Shown: positions 34,886-45,433, counted from the stretch's first letter. The stretch: DNA of 64,000 nucleotides from Flavobacterium amnicola (GCF_004122165.1 NZ_SBKO01000005.1:62001-126000); one strand, 5' to 3'. Numbers and translations are program-made. The notes: a model not told the origin generated them from the sequence alone.

Positions 34886-37415
34886 GAGCTTTTTTGACTT
34901 TTACTTTGAGTTCTTGTAAATCAGAATCCAAATCCATTTCTATGGTATCGCCTTCGTGAATTTTGGAGGTGATAATTTCTTCCGCCAAAGCGTCTTCCAC
35001 ATATTTTTGAATGGCACGCTTTAAAGGTCGCGCTCCAAATTGTTTGTCGAAACCTTTATCGGCAATAAAAGCTTTGGCTTCTTCTGATAAAATTAATGTG
35101 TATCCTAAATCTTTTACTCTTCCAAATAATTTTTTTAATTCAATTTCGATAATTAAATTAATGTCTTCTTTTTCCAAAGCATTGAAAACAATAACATCAT
35201 CAATTCGATTTAAAAATTCAGGAGCAAATGTTTTTTTCAGAGCATTTTCAATTACTCCTTTTGAATGTTCATCTGCTTGATTGGTTTTTGCACTTGTACC
35301 AAAACCAACACCTTGCCCGAAATCTTTTAATTGACGTGCACCTACATTAGACGTCATGATAATGATAGTATTTCTGAAATCAATTTTACGTCCCAAACTA
35401 TCGGTTAAATAACCATCGTCAAGTACTTGTAACATCATGTTAAATACATCTGGATGCGCTTTTTCAATTTCATCTAGAAGCACTACACAATACGGTTTGC
35501 GACGTACTTTCTCCGTTAATTGTCCACCTTCTTCATAACCTACATATCCCGGAGGTGCACCAACCAATCGTGAAATAGCAAATTTTTCCATGTATTCACT
35601 CATGTCGATACGAACTAAAGCATCTTCAGAATCAAATAATTCTTTGGCCAAAACTTTCGCCAATTGTGTTTTACCTACACCAGTTTGACCTAAGAAAATA
35701 AAAGAACCAATTGGTTTGTTTGGGTCTTTCAATCCTGCACGGTTTCGTTGTATGGCACGAGCAATTTTTTGAACCGCTTCTTTTTGTCCAATAACTTTGT
35801 TCTCAATTAATTCAGGTAAATGCGCTAATTTGTTACTTTCGGTTTGTGCGATTCGATTTACAGGAATTCCTGTCATCATAGAAACCACATCAGCAACGTT
35901 ATCTTCAGTAACTTGAATACGATTGTTTTTTGAATCTTCTTCCCATTGCTCTTGCGCAATAGCTAAATCTTTTTCTAAACGTTTTTCATCATCACGAAGC
36001 TTAGCTGCTTCTTCGTATTTCTGACGTTTGACAACTGTATTTTTTAACTCACGAACTTCTTCTAATTGACGCTCTAAATCTAAAATTTGTTTTGGAACAT
36101 CGATATTCGTGATGTGTACGCGAGAACCGGCTTCGTCTAATGCATCGATAGCTTTGTCTGGTAAAAAGCGTTCGCTCATATAGCGTTCGGTTAGTTTTAC
36201 ACAGGCTTCAATTGCTTCAGGTGTATACGAAACACTATGGTGGTCTTCGTATTTACCTTTGATATTGTTCAGAATTGTAATCGTTTCTTCAATAGAGGTA
36301 GGATCGACAATCACTTTTTGAAAACGACGCTCTAAAGCACCATCTTTTTCGATGTACTGACGGTATTCATCTAAGGTTGTGGCACCAATACATTGTATTT
36401 CACCTCTAGCTAAAGCAGGTTTAAACATATTGGAAGCATCTAGGGAACCGGTAGCACCACCAGCGCCAACTATCGTATGAATTTCATCTATGAAAAGAAT
36501 GATATCGTCATTTTTCTCCAATTCATTCATAACTGCTTTCATACGCTCTTCGAATTGTCCACGGTATTTTGTTCCGGCTACAAGCGAAGCCAAATCAAGG
36601 GTGACTACACGTTTTCCGTATAAAATTCTTGAAACTTTCTTTTGTATAATTCGAAGTGCTAAACCTTCTGCAATGGCTGATTTCCCCACTCCTGGTTCAC
36701 CAATTAATAGCGGATTGTTCTTTTTTCTTCGGCTTAAAATTTGAGAAACACGTTCTATTTCTTTTTCACGTCCTACTACAGGATCCAATTTCCCTTCTTC
36801 GGCCATTTCGGTTAGGTCACGCCCAAAGTTATCTAAAACAGGGGTTTTAGATTTTTTATTTGATTTATTGGCAGGATTATTAAAATTGCCTTCTTTAAAG
36901 CTGTCATCTTGTCCTGAATCGTCTCCATAGGAAGACTCGTTTTTCGGGAAATTGTCTTGAAAATCTTCTTCGTTTGGTTGCATAGTCAAATATTGTTCTT
37001 TAGCTATATCGTAATCGATTTTTAGCTTGTTTAATAATTTAGTGGTTGGGTCGTTTTCATTGCGTAAAATACACAGTAATAAGTGAGCAGTACTTATAGA
37101 GGAACTTTGAAAAACCTTAGCCTCCAAAAATGTGGTTTTTAGCGCTCTTTCGGCTTGACGCGTTAGGTGTAGGTTTTTCTTGTCATTTCCTGCTATCGGA
37201 TTAGGATTGGCAGGGCTTAAGATTTCAACTTTTCTGCGTAAATGTTCTAAATCAATAGAAAGATTGTTTAATATATTAATGGCAGAACCATTTCCGTCTC
37301 TCAAAATCCCAAGCATAAGGTGTTCAGTCCCGATAAAATCGTGACCCAAACGTAATGCTTCTTCCTTGCTGTAAGTAATTACATCTTTAACTCTTGGTGA
37401 AAAATTATCATCCAT
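34869..37415 (-). CDS. clpC: ATP-dependent Clp protease ATPase subunit ClpC
   Basis: The 848-residue AAA+ unfoldase feeds proteins to ClpP. Two Clp_N repeats occupy residues 1-150. The first AAA+ module has Walker [14 protein letters not shown] near 241. A UVR-type middle region ([19 protein letters not shown]) lies near 445. The second AAA+ module has [12 protein letters not shown] near 572. The UVR/middle domain marks it as ClpC rather than ClpB or ClpA. No clpP, mcsA, mcsB or ctsR genes are adjacent. A near-consensus promoter lies just upstream. Confidence 0.96.
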   Translation of the reverse strand: MDDNFSPRVKDVITYSKEEALRLGHDFIGTEHLMLGILRDGNGSAINILNNLSIDLEHLRRKVEILSPANPNPIAGNDKKNLHLTRQAERALKTTFLEAKVFQSSSISTAHLLLCILRNENDPTTKLLNKLKIDYDIAKEQYLTMQPNEEDFQDNFPKNESSYGDDSGQDDSFKEGNFNNPANKSNKKSKTPVLDNFGRDLTEMAEEGKLDPVVGREKEIERVSQILSRRKKNNPLLIGEPGVGKSAIAEGLALRIIQKKVSRILYGKRVVTLDLASLVAGTKYRGQFEERMKAVMNELEKNDDIILFIDEIHTIVGAGGATGSLDASNMFKPALARGEIQCIGATTLDEYRQYIEKDGALERRFQKVIVDPTSIEETITILNNIKGKYEDHHSVSYTPEAIEACVKLTERYMSERFLPDKAIDALDEAGSRVHITNIDVPKQILDLERQLEEVRELKNTVVKRQKYEEAAKLRDDEKRLEKDLAIAQEQWEEDSKNNRIQVTEDNVADVVSMMTGIPVNRIAQTESNKLAHLPELIENKVIGQKEAVQKIARAIQRNRAGLKDPNKPIGSFIFLGQTGVGKTQLAKVLAKELFDSEDALVRIDMSEYMEKFAISRLVGAPPGYVGYEEGGQLTEKVRRKPYCVVLLDEIEKAHPDVFNMMLQVLDDGYLTDSLGRKIDFRNTIIIMTSNVGARQLKDFGQGVGFGTSAKTNQADEHSKGVIENALKKTFAPEFLNRIDDVIVFNALEKEDINLIIEIELKKLFGRVKDLGYTLILSEEAKAFIADKGFDKQFGARPLKRAIQKYVEDALAEEIITSKIHEGDTIEMDLDSDLQELKVKVKKAQKPTN

Positions 37416-37434
37416 ATCGTTGTGATTAGTATTG

Positions 37435-37466
37435 TAAATTTAGTGATTTATGATAGGAAATGCAAA
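37435..37466 (-). promoter_or_regulatory. Probable clpC promoter
   Basis: On the minus strand TTTG (37466-37463) and TAAATTTA (37442-37435) are 20 bases apart, with one mismatch from TAnnTTTG. It lies about 20 bases before the clpC ATG. No CIRCE or CtsR-like operator was noticed. Confidence 0.4.
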
Positions 37467-37674
37467 AATCATTCCTCTCTTGAGGTACTGTCATGCTAAT
37501 TGACGAAAAATATTGGGAAACAAAAATTAAATAGGCTATAATTTATTAACCAAAGTACTACTACTTTTTGTTAATAAATAGTTGAAATCTGACAATTGAA
37601 ATACTATTAAAAAAGTCAGAAATGCGTATATTAGCGCGTTTAGAAAATAATTTAAATACATAATATAAATACGT

Positions 37675-40242
37675 ATGTCTGAAGGAGAAAAGTTAATTCC
37701 AATTAACATTGAAGACGAAATGAAATCAGCTTACATCGATTATTCGATGTCGGTTATTGTATCACGTGCGTTACCTGATGTAAGAGATGGTTTGAAACCT
37801 GTACACCGTAGAGTATTGTTCGGTATGCACGAATTAGGAGTTTATTCAAATAGAGCCCATAAAAAGTCGGCGAGAATTGTCGGTGAAGTATTGGGTAAAT
37901 ATCACCCACATGGAGATACATCAGTATATGATGCGATGGTTCGTATGGCTCAAGAATGGAGTTTACGTTACTTAATGGTTGACGGTCAAGGGAACTTTGG
38001 TTCGGTTGATGGAGATAGCCCAGCAGCAATGCGTTACACCGAGGCGAGAATGAAAAAATTCTCGGAAGAAATGTTGGCCGATATCGAAAAAGAAACAGTT
38101 GATTTTCAATTAAATTTTGACGATACGTTAGAAGAACCAAAAGTAATGCCTACTAAAGTACCTAACTTATTAGTAAATGGTGCTTCGGGTATTGCAGTAG
38201 GTATGGCTACTAATATGGCGCCGCACAATTTAACGGAAGTTATCGATGGTACTTTAGCATACATTGATAATAATGATATTGAAATAGATGAATTAATCAA
38301 CTATATAAAAGCGCCAGATTTTCCAACCGGAGGTATTATCTACGGAATGGATGGTGTAAGAGAAGCATTCAAAACAGGACGTGGACGTGTAGTAATGCGT
38401 GCTAAAGTTGGTTTTGAAGAGGTTGATGGTCGCGAATGCATTATCGTGACTGAAATTCCGTACCAAGTCAATAAAGCCAATATGATTAAACATACGGCCG
38501 ATTTGGTGAATGATAAAAAAATTGAAGGGATTTCGACTATTCGTGACGAATCGGATAGAAATGGTATGCGTATCGTTTACATTCTAAAACGTGATGCTGT
38601 TCCAAACGTAGTTTTAAATACTCTTTATAAATATACGCAATTACAGTCTTCTTTCAGTGTGAATAATATCGCATTGGTGAAAGGAAGACCTCAAATGTTA
38701 AACTTAAAAGACTTAATTCATTATTTCGTAGAGCACCGTCATGATGTAGTAACACGTCGTGCACAGTTTGATTTACGTAAAGCAGAAGAAAGAGCACATA
38801 TTTTAGAAGGTTTAATTATTGCTTCCGATAATATTGACGAAGTAATTCAATTAATTAGAAGTTCTAAAGATGGAGACGAGGCACGAGCAAAATTAATTGA
38901 ACGTTTTAATTTATCTGAAATTCAAGCACGTGCCATTGTAGAAATGCGTTTGCGTCAGTTAACGGGTCTAGAGCAAGATAAGTTACGTGCAGAATTCGAA
39001 GAAATCATGAAAACCATCAACTACTTAAAAGAGTTATTGGCTAGTAAAGAAATGAGAATGCAAGTAATTAAAGATGAATTAGTAGAAATCAAAGATAAGT
39101 ACGGAGATGCCCGTCGTTCGACTATCGAGTATTCTGGTGGTGATGTAAGTATTGAAGATTTAATTGCCGATGAGCAAGTGGTGATCACTATTTCTCACGC
39201 GGGTTATATCAAACGTACTCCTTTATCGGAATACAAAACACAAAATAGAGGAGGAGTCGGACAAAAATCAGCTGGAACGCGTGATGCCGATTTCTTAGAA
39301 CATATGTATGTGGCAACAAATCACCAATATATGTTATTCTTTACGCAAAAAGGGAAATGTTTCTGGATGCGTGTGTATGAAATTCCGGAAGGAAGCAAAA
39401 CAGCCAAAGGACGTGCAATTCAAAACCTTATCAACATCGAAAATGAAGATAAAGTAAAAGCATTTATTTGTACACAAGATTTAAAAGATCAAGAATATAT
39501 TAACAACCATTGCGTTATAATGGTAACTAAAGAAGGTCAAGTGAAGAAAACTTCTTTAGAGCAATATTCTCGTCCAAGAGTTAATGGTGTTGCTGCCATT
39601 ACCATAAAAGATGGTGACGAATTATTAGAAGCAAAATTAACGACTGGAAATAGTCAAGTTTTAATTGCTGTGAAGTCTGGTAAATTGGTTCGCTTCGAAG
39701 AAGAAAAAACAAGACCAATGGGGCGTACTGCTTCGGGAGTTCGCGGAATTACATTGGCGGATGAAAAAGACGAAGTAATCGGAATGGTATCAATTGATAG
39801 AGATCATGTTAACGATTCGCAATTGTTAGTTGTGACCGAAAATGGTTATGGTAAACGTACCAAATTGGTAGATGAAGATGGAGAAGATGTGTATCGTATC
39901 ACCAACCGTGGAGGTAAAGGGGTGAAAACTTTAAACATTACTGAGAAAACTGGAGCGTTGATTTCTATCAATAATGTAACTGACGAAGATGATTTAATGA
40001 TTATTAATAAGTCTGGTTTAACGATTCGTATGAAAGTTTCCGATTTACGTGTAATGGGACGTGCAACGCAAGGGGTTCGCTTAATCAATATCAAAGGAAA
40101 CGATTCTATTGCAGCAGTTTGTAAAGTAATGCGCGAAGATGAAATTGAAGAATCGGAAGAAGGTGTAATTGATGTTGAGGCGGTTGAAGGAGAAGAACCA
40201 GAAACAAATGAAACATCTGAAGATACTCAAGATAACGAATAA
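37675..40242 (+). CDS. gyrA: DNA gyrase subunit A
   Basis: The 855-residue type II topoisomerase subunit has the catalytic Tyr in AMRYTEARM near residue 124 and the quinolone region [13 protein letters not shown] near 78-92. The position equivalent to E. coli Ser83 is Thr and Asp87 is kept, which does not by itself imply resistance. The C-terminal beta-pinwheel carries a GyrA box reading QNRGGVG near 523, which departs from the canonical QRRGGKG. The last 35 residues are strongly acidic. It is transcribed divergently from clpC, and the 259 bases between hold only the promoters. Confidence 0.97.
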   Translation: MSEGEKLIPINIEDEMKSAYIDYSMSVIVSRALPDVRDGLKPVHRRVLFGMHELGVYSNRAHKKSARIVGEVLGKYHPHGDTSVYDAMVRMAQEWSLRYLMVDGQGNFGSVDGDSPAAMRYTEARMKKFSEEMLADIEKETVDFQLNFDDTLEEPKVMPTKVPNLLVNGASGIAVGMATNMAPHNLTEVIDGTLAYIDNNDIEIDELINYIKAPDFPTGGIIYGMDGVREAFKTGRGRVVMRAKVGFEEVDGRECIIVTEIPYQVNKANMIKHTADLVNDKKIEGISTIRDESDRNGMRIVYILKRDAVPNVVLNTLYKYTQLQSSFSVNNIALVKGRPQMLNLKDLIHYFVEHRHDVVTRRAQFDLRKAEERAHILEGLIIASDNIDEVIQLIRSSKDGDEARAKLIERFNLSEIQARAIVEMRLRQLTGLEQDKLRAEFEEIMKTINYLKELLASKEMRMQVIKDELVEIKDKYGDARRSTIEYSGGDVSIEDLIADEQVVITISHAGYIKRTPLSEYKTQNRGGVGQKSAGTRDADFLEHMYVATNHQYMLFFTQKGKCFWMRVYEIPEGSKTAKGRAIQNLINIENEDKVKAFICTQDLKDQEYINNHCVIMVTKEGQVKKTSLEQYSRPRVNGVAAITIKDGDELLEAKLTTGNSQVLIAVKSGKLVRFEEEKTRPMGRTASGVRGITLADEKDEVIGMVSIDRDHVNDSQLLVVTENGYGKRTKLVDEDGEDVYRITNRGGKGVKTLNITEKTGALISINNVTDEDDLMIINKSGLTIRMKVSDLRVMGRATQGVRLINIKGNDSIAAVCKVMREDEIEESEEGVIDVEAVEGEEPETNETSEDTQDNE

Positions 40243-40310
40243 AAATTAGTATAAAAATAGAATAGGCATAGTTATTGTAAATTCTATAATCAAATTTAAA
40301 ATCACAAATA

Positions 40311-41585
40311 ATGAAAATTAAAAATTTAGCAATAGCAACTGCTTTGTTTGCATCGTTTGCAACATTTGCTCAAAAAGACGAAGTTAAAGCAGCTGATAAA
40401 TCTTTAAAAGCTGGAAATGCGGCAGATGCAAAAGCCACTTTAGATGCAGTAGCATTTAAAATTGTGAATGGAGACGATGCTTTAAAAGCGCAATATTATT
40501 TCATATTAGGAAATGCAAATTTAGAATTAGCAAAGAAAAATGTAGACGAAGGAAAAAATCTTTTAGAGGCTGCCAAAGCATTTAATGAATTAGTTGCTGT
40601 TGAAAAAAGTTCTGGGAAAGCTAAATTCACTGAGCAGGCACAAACGTCTTTAATTGATGTAAAAGGACTTTTGACAAATAGTGCAGTAACAGATAGTAAT
40701 CAAAAGAAATACAAAGAAAGTGCATTGAAATTATATGAAGTGTATCAATTGGATAAAAAAGATACCACCATGTTGTATTATGCAGCTTCAACGGCAATTA
40801 ACGCACAAGATTATGATATGGCGCTAGACTATTATAATAAATTGAAAGGGCTTAATTATTCGGGGAAAGGCGTTACTTATTCGGCTAAAAATAAATCAAA
40901 CAATCAAGAAGAAACTTTTTCTACTTTGAAAGATAGGGATTTTGCTATAAAATTAGGTACCCACTCAGATCCTAAAACAGAGCAAATTCCTTCTAAAAGA
41001 GGTGAAATTTATAAAAATATTTCTTTGATTTATATTCAAAAAGGAGATGCTGCAGCTGCTAAAAAGGCAATTGTAGATGCTAGAAAAGCGAACCCTGATG
41101 ATGTTTCTTTAATTATGTCGGAAGCTGATTTATATCTTCAAGCAAAAGACTATGTGACGTATAAAAATTTGGTTACTGAAGTATTGGCTAAAGACCCAAA
41201 CAATGCTGATTTGTATTATAATTTAGGAGTTGTTTCCTCACAATCATCTGATAAACAAACCAAAATTGACGCTGAAGGATATTATTTAAAAGCAATTGCT
41301 ATCAATCCGCAATATAAAAACGCCTACATGAATTTAGCTGTTTTAAAATTAGACGGTGAAAAAGAAATTGTTGATGCCATGAATAAGTTAGGGACTTCAG
41401 CGGCAGATATGAAAAAGTATGATGCTCTTAAAGCGAAAAGAGAAGTGATGTACAAATCAGCTATTCCTTATTTAGAGAAAGCCTACGATTTATTTGTTGG
41501 AGATAAAGACATCAAGTCAACTCTTTTAAACATGTACAACGCTTTAGATATGACTGAAAAAGCAAAAGCATTAAAAGCAAGATAA
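40311..41585 (+). CDS. Secreted TPR-repeat protein
   Basis: The 424-residue protein has a signal peptide (residues 1-20, ATFAQ) and several tetratricopeptide repeats. Examples are ALKLYEVYQLDKKDTTMLYYAASTA near 142, GDAAAAKKAIVDARKANPDDVSL near 253, and a set near 300-350 containing DLYYNLGVVSSQ. It is probably periplasmic or outer-membrane associated and acts as a protein-binding scaffold. It follows gyrA by 68 bases in the same direction and is closed by a strong terminator. Partner and function are unknown. Confidence 0.85.
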   Translation: MKIKNLAIATALFASFATFAQKDEVKAADKSLKAGNAADAKATLDAVAFKIVNGDDALKAQYYFILGNANLELAKKNVDEGKNLLEAAKAFNELVAVEKSSGKAKFTEQAQTSLIDVKGLLTNSAVTDSNQKKYKESALKLYEVYQLDKKDTTMLYYAASTAINAQDYDMALDYYNKLKGLNYSGKGVTYSAKNKSNNQEETFSTLKDRDFAIKLGTHSDPKTEQIPSKRGEIYKNISLIYIQKGDAAAAKKAIVDARKANPDDVSLIMSEADLYLQAKDYVTYKNLVTEVLAKDPNNADLYYNLGVVSSQSSDKQTKIDAEGYYLKAIAINPQYKNAYMNLAVLKLDGEKEIVDAMNKLGTSAADMKKYDALKAKREVMYKSAIPYLEKAYDLFVGDKDIKSTLLNMYNALDMTEKAKALKAR

Positions 41586-41603
41586 TACTCTTTATAAAGA
41601 ATA

Positions 41604-41633
41604 AAAAAAGTCCTGAATTTCAGGACTTTTTTA
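41604..41633. terminator. Bidirectional terminator
   Basis: AAAAGTCCTG-AATTT-CAGGACTTTT lies between the TPR gene and the convergent NlpC/P60 gene, with A and T tracts on the two sides. Confidence 0.85.
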
Positions 41634-41634
41634 T

Positions 41635-42396
41635 TTATATTATTTTCTTTATTACTCTTAGTTTGTGAGTGTGTCTGTTAAGTTCGGCGTTATAAATGCC
41701 CAAATGATCCAAACGATCAATACGAACTTTGCCACTTGCATGAATGATGTAATTATCTTCCATAATAATGCCTACATGAATGATATTCCCATCTTCATTG
41801 TCAAAGAAGGCTAAATCTCCAGGTTCGCTTTCTTCTATGAAACTTAATGGATCTCCTTGATTAGCTTGTTGTGAGGCATCTCTTTGTAATTTATAACCAT
41901 TTAGTTTATACACCATCTGAGTAAATCCAGAGCAATCAATCCCAAAAGGCGTTTTTCCGCCCCATAAATACGGAGCGTGCATGTACATAAACGCGGTATT
42001 GATGATTTCCTTTTTTGCTTTTTCACCACTGGTTTTTAAGCCTTCAAAATTTAAATTATCGGTATTGATGGTATCATAATTTAAAAATGACAAGGAGGCT
42101 CCTAACGGAATTGGCATTAACAAATTATTCGGAGAGGTGATATATTCTATTAAATCAGCATTTAAAACAATCGAATCTTTTGAAAGTTGATGGAACTGTT
42201 CTTCTGTAATGGCTACAAATTGCTTGTTGTCAATCCAACCTTCATAATCATCATAAGCCAGTTTTATTTTAGACCATTTTTGATTTTGTTCTAAAATAGT
42301 GAAATGTTCTCCAAACAACACTTGCGAAACTAATTCGCTTCTGTCACTTGGTTCTAAACGTAAAGGGATATTGGCTAGATTGCAAAGTCCAAACAT
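41635..42396 (-). CDS. NlpC/P60 cell-wall peptidase with SH3 domain
   Basis: The 253-residue protein combines an N-terminal bacterial SH3-like domain (residues 1-70) with an NlpC/P60 domain in the second half. The catalytic Cys lies in FGIDCSGFTQMVYKLNG near 155, and the His in NIIHVGIIMEDNYIIHASG near 206. These enzymes cleave the D-Glu to diaminopimelate bond of peptidoglycan peptides. No signal peptide is seen, so the protein may act in the cytoplasm on recycled muropeptides. This fits the dipeptide-epimerase gene at the window end, though the two are 21 kb apart. Confidence 0.9.
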   Translation of the reverse strand: MFGLCNLANIPLRLEPSDRSELVSQVLFGEHFTILEQNQKWSKIKLAYDDYEGWIDNKQFVAITEEQFHQLSKDSIVLNADLIEYITSPNNLLMPIPLGASLSFLNYDTINTDNLNFEGLKTSGEKAKKEIINTAFMYMHAPYLWGGKTPFGIDCSGFTQMVYKLNGYKLQRDASQQANQGDPLSFIEESEPGDLAFFDNEDGNIIHVGIIMEDNYIIHASGKVRIDRLDHLGIYNAELNRHTHKLRVIKKII

Positions 42397-42410
42397 TGGC
42401 TATTCTTGAT

Positions 42411-42453
42411 AATTAACAATTGATAATAAAGTTTCTATTATCAATTGTTAATT
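42411..42453. repeat. Perfect 18-bp inverted repeat (AT-rich hairpin)
   Basis: AATTAACAATTGATAATA (42411-42428) pairs with its exact complement (42436-42453) around AAGTTTC. It lies between the thiolase and NlpC/P60 genes. Similar AATTGATAAT/ATTGTTAATT strings are recalled as recurrent in flavobacterial intergenic DNA. It could act as a transcription or mRNA-stability element. Confidence 0.75.
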
Positions 42454-42474
42454 GTTAATTCTATAATCTATTAC

Positions 42475-43650
42475 TTAAGCTTTTTCGATAACAATTGCTG
42501 AAGCACCACCACCACCATTGCAAATAGCAGCTGCACCAATTTTGGCATTGTTTTGTTCTAGAACATTGATTAAAGTCACAATGATTCTTGCTCCAGAACA
42601 TCCAAGTGGATGACCTAATGAAACGGCTCCACCGTTTACGTTAACTTTATCATTATCCAAACCTAAAATTTTGGCGTTGGCTAAACCTACCACTGAGAAC
42701 GCTTCGTTGAACTCAAAGAAATCTACTTCAGACAATGAAACTCCTGCTTTGTTTAATGCAATTGGTAGGGCCTTAGCTGGAGCTGTAGTAAACCATTTTG
42801 GTTCTTGTGCAGCATCGGCATATCCTTTAATATAAGCTAATGGTTTTAATCCCATTGCTAATGCTTTTTCTTCGCTCATTAAAACTAAAGCAGCAGCACC
42901 ATCGTTGATTGTTGATGCATTGGCAGCAGTTACAGTTCCCTCTTTAGTGAAAACGGCATTAAGAGCCGGGATTTTATCTAATTTTACATTAGTGTATTCT
43001 TCGTCTTTAGAAACCACAATAGGGTCTCCTTTTCTTTGTGGAATTGTTACCGGAACAATTTCAGAATTAAATTTTCCAGCTTCCCAAGCCTTTGCCGATC
43101 TTGTATACGATTGAATAGCAAAATTATCTTGTTCTTCACGTGAAATTTTATATTCTGAAGCACACAAATCAGCAAAAACACCCATGGCTTGTTGATCATA
43201 AGCATCTACTAATCCGTCTTTTTGCATTCCGTCTTGCATCGAAGTTGGACCAAATTTAACACCATTTCTTAGGTGAACATAATGTGGAATTAAACTCATG
43301 TTTTCCATTCCACCTGCTACAACGATTTCTGCATCACCACACATAATAGCTTGTGCGCCTAACATTACCGATTTCATGCCGGAAGCACAAACTTTATTAA
43401 CTGTAGTACATGCAACATCATTTGATAATCCTGCAAAAATTGCAGCTTGTCTCGCAGGAGCTTGTCCTACACCAGCTTGAACAACATTACCCATATATAC
43501 TTCATTTACTAAAGCTGGGTTTAAATTTATTTTGTCTAAAGCACCTTTAATAGCCACAGCGCCTAATTGTGGAGCAGAAACACTAGATAACGCTCCCATA
43601 AAACTTCCAATTGGAGTACGAGCCGCTGATACTATAACAACTTTTTTCAT
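42475..43650 (-). CDS. Acetyl-CoA C-acyltransferase (thiolase)
   Basis: The 391-residue enzyme condenses or cleaves acyl-CoAs. The acyl-accepting Cys lies in VNKVCASGMKSV near residue 88, the catalytic His in GGAVSLGHPLGCSGAR near 347, and the second Cys in AICNGGGGASA near 377. It resembles the biosynthetic acetoacetyl-CoA thiolase type. No beta-oxidation partners are adjacent, so the direction of the reaction is not indicated by context. Confidence 0.93.
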   Translation of the reverse strand: MKKVVIVSAARTPIGSFMGALSSVSAPQLGAVAIKGALDKINLNPALVNEVYMGNVVQAGVGQAPARQAAIFAGLSNDVACTTVNKVCASGMKSVMLGAQAIMCGDAEIVVAGGMENMSLIPHYVHLRNGVKFGPTSMQDGMQKDGLVDAYDQQAMGVFADLCASEYKISREEQDNFAIQSYTRSAKAWEAGKFNSEIVPVTIPQRKGDPIVVSKDEEYTNVKLDKIPALNAVFTKEGTVTAANASTINDGAAALVLMSEEKALAMGLKPLAYIKGYADAAQEPKWFTTAPAKALPIALNKAGVSLSEVDFFEFNEAFSVVGLANAKILGLDNDKVNVNGGAVSLGHPLGCSGARIIVTLINVLEQNNAKIGAAAICNGGGGASAIVIEKA

Positions 43651-43845
43651 TTTGAATGATTTACTAAATTATAGGTGCGAATTTACTAATTTTAAAAAGA
43701 TTTTATAACTCCTTTTTAACTTTATTTATTCGGATTTTTGTGTATTTTTAGTTTTTATTTGTGGAATAGCGATTAATGTATCCTGTTGATTTTAAGCAGT
43801 TTCAAAAAATATGTAAAAAATCTATCAAAAAAGTAACTTAAAAAG

Positions 43846-43876
43846 TTGGTAATAACGGTTTGATACATTACATTTG
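43846..43876 (+). promoter_or_regulatory. Promoter of the tRNA operon
   Basis: GTTG (TTG at 43846-43848) and TACATTTG (43869-43876) are 20 bases apart and fit the Bacteroidetes consensus. Transcription would start about 20 bases before the tRNA-Ser gene. Confidence 0.65.
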
Positions 43877-43908
43877 CAACCGCAAAAAAGGTTAAGTTCT
43901 TTGCAACA

Positions 43909-43992
43909 GGAGAGGTGCCAGAGCGGTAATGGAGCAGATTGCTAATCTGTCGACGGGTAACTGTCGCCAGGGTTCGAGTCCCTGTCTCTCCG
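43909..43992 (+). tRNA. tRNA-Ser (anticodon GCU)
   Basis: Acceptor GGAGAGG pairs with TCTCTCC, with discriminator G. The anticodon stem CAGA/TCTG holds TTGCTAA with anticodon GCT, reading AGC and AGU. A long variable arm (CGACGGGTAACTGTCG) is typical of class II tRNA. The T arm is CAGGG-TTCGAGT-CCCTG. CCA is not encoded. Confidence 0.93.
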
Positions 43993-44006
43993 CTTTTTTT
44001 TGCCTT

Positions 44007-44081
44007 CGGGGTGTAGCGTAGCCCGGTTATCGCGCCTGGTTTGGGACCAGGAGGTCGCAGGTTCGAATCCTGCCACCCCGA
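44007..44081 (+). tRNA. tRNA-Pro (anticodon UGG)
   Basis: Acceptor CGGGGTG pairs perfectly with CACCCCG, with discriminator A. The anticodon stem CCTGG/CCAGG holds TTTGGGA with anticodon TGG. The gene follows tRNA-Ser by 14 bases, and CCA is not encoded. Confidence 0.94.
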
Positions 44082-44112
44082 CAAAATAAAGCATTGCTTT
44101 TTAAAAATTTTA

Positions 44113-44186
44113 GGTTGCGTAGCTCAGCTGGATAGAGCAACTCACTTCTAATGAGTAGGTCCTAGGTTCGAATCCTAGCGCGATCA
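44113..44186 (+). tRNA. tRNA-Arg (anticodon UCU)
   Basis: Acceptor GGTTGCG pairs with CGCGATC using two G-T pairs, with discriminator A. The anticodon stem ACTCA/TGAGT holds CTTCTAA with anticodon TCT, reading AGA and AGG. The T arm is CTAGG-TTCGAAT-CCTAG. CCA is not encoded. Confidence 0.9.
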
Positions 44187-44189
44187 CAG

Positions 44190-44219
44190 AAAAGTCTCGT
44201 ATTTACGGGGCTTTTTTTA
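44190..44219 (+). terminator. Terminator of the tRNA operon
   Basis: AAAGTCTCGT pairs with ACGGGGCTTT around ATTT, with two G-T pairs, and is followed by a T run just after tRNA-Arg. Confidence 0.7.
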
Positions 44220-44259
44220 TTCCTATAAGTTAACTATCTTTCTCCTAAAAAAAATCTTG

Positions 44260-44874
44260 ATGAAAACGATATTTTCTTTTGTGTGTTTCTTTTTTGCAGT
44301 TAGTTTACAGGCGCAAACTGTTGTTGCCGATTCAACTTTTGTGAATTTAAAAGAATATTCACAAGATTTTGTGTTGGATATGAAATATGCAACGACTGAT
44401 AATTTTTTAAAGGCAAAAGTGTATGAATGTGAAGCGTGTTATTTGCGATTTAAAACTATTAAAGCGTTAGTTGAAGCCAATAATGATTTTATCAGAAAAG
44501 GATATCGCATTAAAATTTTTGATTGTTATCGCCCTTTGGATGTTCAGAAGAAAATGTGGAAAATAGTTCCAGATGCCAATTATGTAGCCAATCCCGCTCG
44601 TGGTTCTATTCACAATAGAGGAGGAGCTGTTGATATTACTTTAGTTGACGAAACAGGAACAGCACTCGATATGGGTACTTCTTTTGATTTTTTCGGACCC
44701 GAATCGGGACATGACTTCAAAGAATTTGCGAAACCCATCTTAAAAAACAGAAAATTACTCAAAAAAATAATGCTACGAAATGGTTTTGAATCGTTTGATT
44801 CTGAATGGTGGCATTATAATTTAGAAGGGGCGAAAAAAGATAAATTGTCTAATTTTAATTGGCAATGCAATTAA
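44260..44874 (+). CDS. D-Ala-D-Ala dipeptidase (VanX/DdpX-like, M15D)
   Basis: I use the ATG at 44260, just after an in-frame TTG. The 204-residue protein has a signal peptide (residues 1-20, ending LQAQ). Zinc motifs of peptidase family M15 are SIHNRGGAVDITL near 127 and SEWWHYNL near 187. Such enzymes cleave D-Ala-D-Ala dipeptide. Outside vancomycin-resistance clusters they recycle D-Ala from the wall. No vanH or vanA is nearby, so a housekeeping role is more likely. Its end overlaps the convergent hypothetical gene by 20 bases. Confidence 0.88.
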   Translation: MKTIFSFVCFFFAVSLQAQTVVADSTFVNLKEYSQDFVLDMKYATTDNFLKAKVYECEACYLRFKTIKALVEANNDFIRKGYRIKIFDCYRPLDVQKKMWKIVPDANYVANPARGSIHNRGGAVDITLVDETGTALDMGTSFDFFGPESGHDFKEFAKPILKNRKLLKKIMLRNGFESFDSEWWHYNLEGAKKDKLSNFNWQCN

Positions 44875-45427
44875 AGTTGTCAATAAAGAAAGAATCGGGT
44901 TTATAGGTTTCTTTCAATGTTTCAGACGTTAGTTCTTTGTGAAAAACATAATCTTCAGAACTACCAGAAAAACGGATTCGCATTAATGAAATCGAATGTT
45001 TTGTAATTTCTTCAAAATCATCTTTTAAAAACAAAAAACTAGCCTCTAGAAATCGATTATTGGTTTTTTCTTTTTCATTGTAAACCAAATTATCACATTT
45101 CGGTTCTTCGCCGTTAATTAACGTATAGATTTTTCCGTTTGATAACTGGAAAATAATTCTTGAATTTTTATCTAGACATTTAGGAGCATCGAAATCGTTA
45201 CTTTTTTGAATGTATTCCATTTTCAAAACCGGAACACCATTCACCGATTGTAGTGACATAAAAATCAAAGTCGATTTGTTTCCAAATACTTTTTCATAAA
45301 CCAAACAACTTTTGGTTTCTTTCAATGTACCAATAGAATCGGTTACGTTAACTGCATAATCGCAAGGTTTTTGAGCAAAAATGAAGGTTTGAATAAATAA
45401 AAAGAAAAAAAGTATTTTGATTTTCAT
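44855..45427 (-). CDS. Secreted protein of unknown function
   Basis: The 190-residue protein has a signal peptide of about 19 residues (FLFIQTFIFAQ). Three or more Cys lie in the mature part (PCDYAVN, KSCLVYE, PKCLD, PKCDNL), possibly forming disulfides. The remainder is beta-rich, with FIDNFNCIAN at the C-terminus. I do not recognise the family. It sits seven bases downstream of the THUMP-like methyltransferase gene on the same strand and may share its transcript. It overlaps the vanX-like gene tail to tail. Confidence 0.6.
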   Translation of the reverse strand: MKIKILFFFLFIQTFIFAQKPCDYAVNVTDSIGTLKETKSCLVYEKVFGNKSTLIFMSLQSVNGVPVLKMEYIQKSNDFDAPKCLDKNSRIIFQLSNGKIYTLINGEEPKCDNLVYNEKEKTNNRFLEASFLFLKDDFEEITKHSISLMRIRFSGSSEDYVFHKELTSETLKETYKPDSFFIDNFNCIAN

Positions 45428-45433
45428 GAGGCC

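Noticed and set aside
43773..44084. 103-residue minus-strand ORF containing SGWQDSNLRPPGPKPG
   Set aside because: It is the antisense of the tRNA-Ser and tRNA-Pro genes. This sequence is a well-known false protein arising from tRNA genes read backward.
43909..44186. Integration site of a mobile island at the tRNA operon
   Set aside because: No integrase, direct repeat of a tRNA 3' end or composition change was found next to the tRNA genes.
44260..44874. Vancomycin-resistance element
   Set aside because: VanX-like proteins are also housekeeping D-Ala recyclers. There is no vanH, vanA or regulator beside it.
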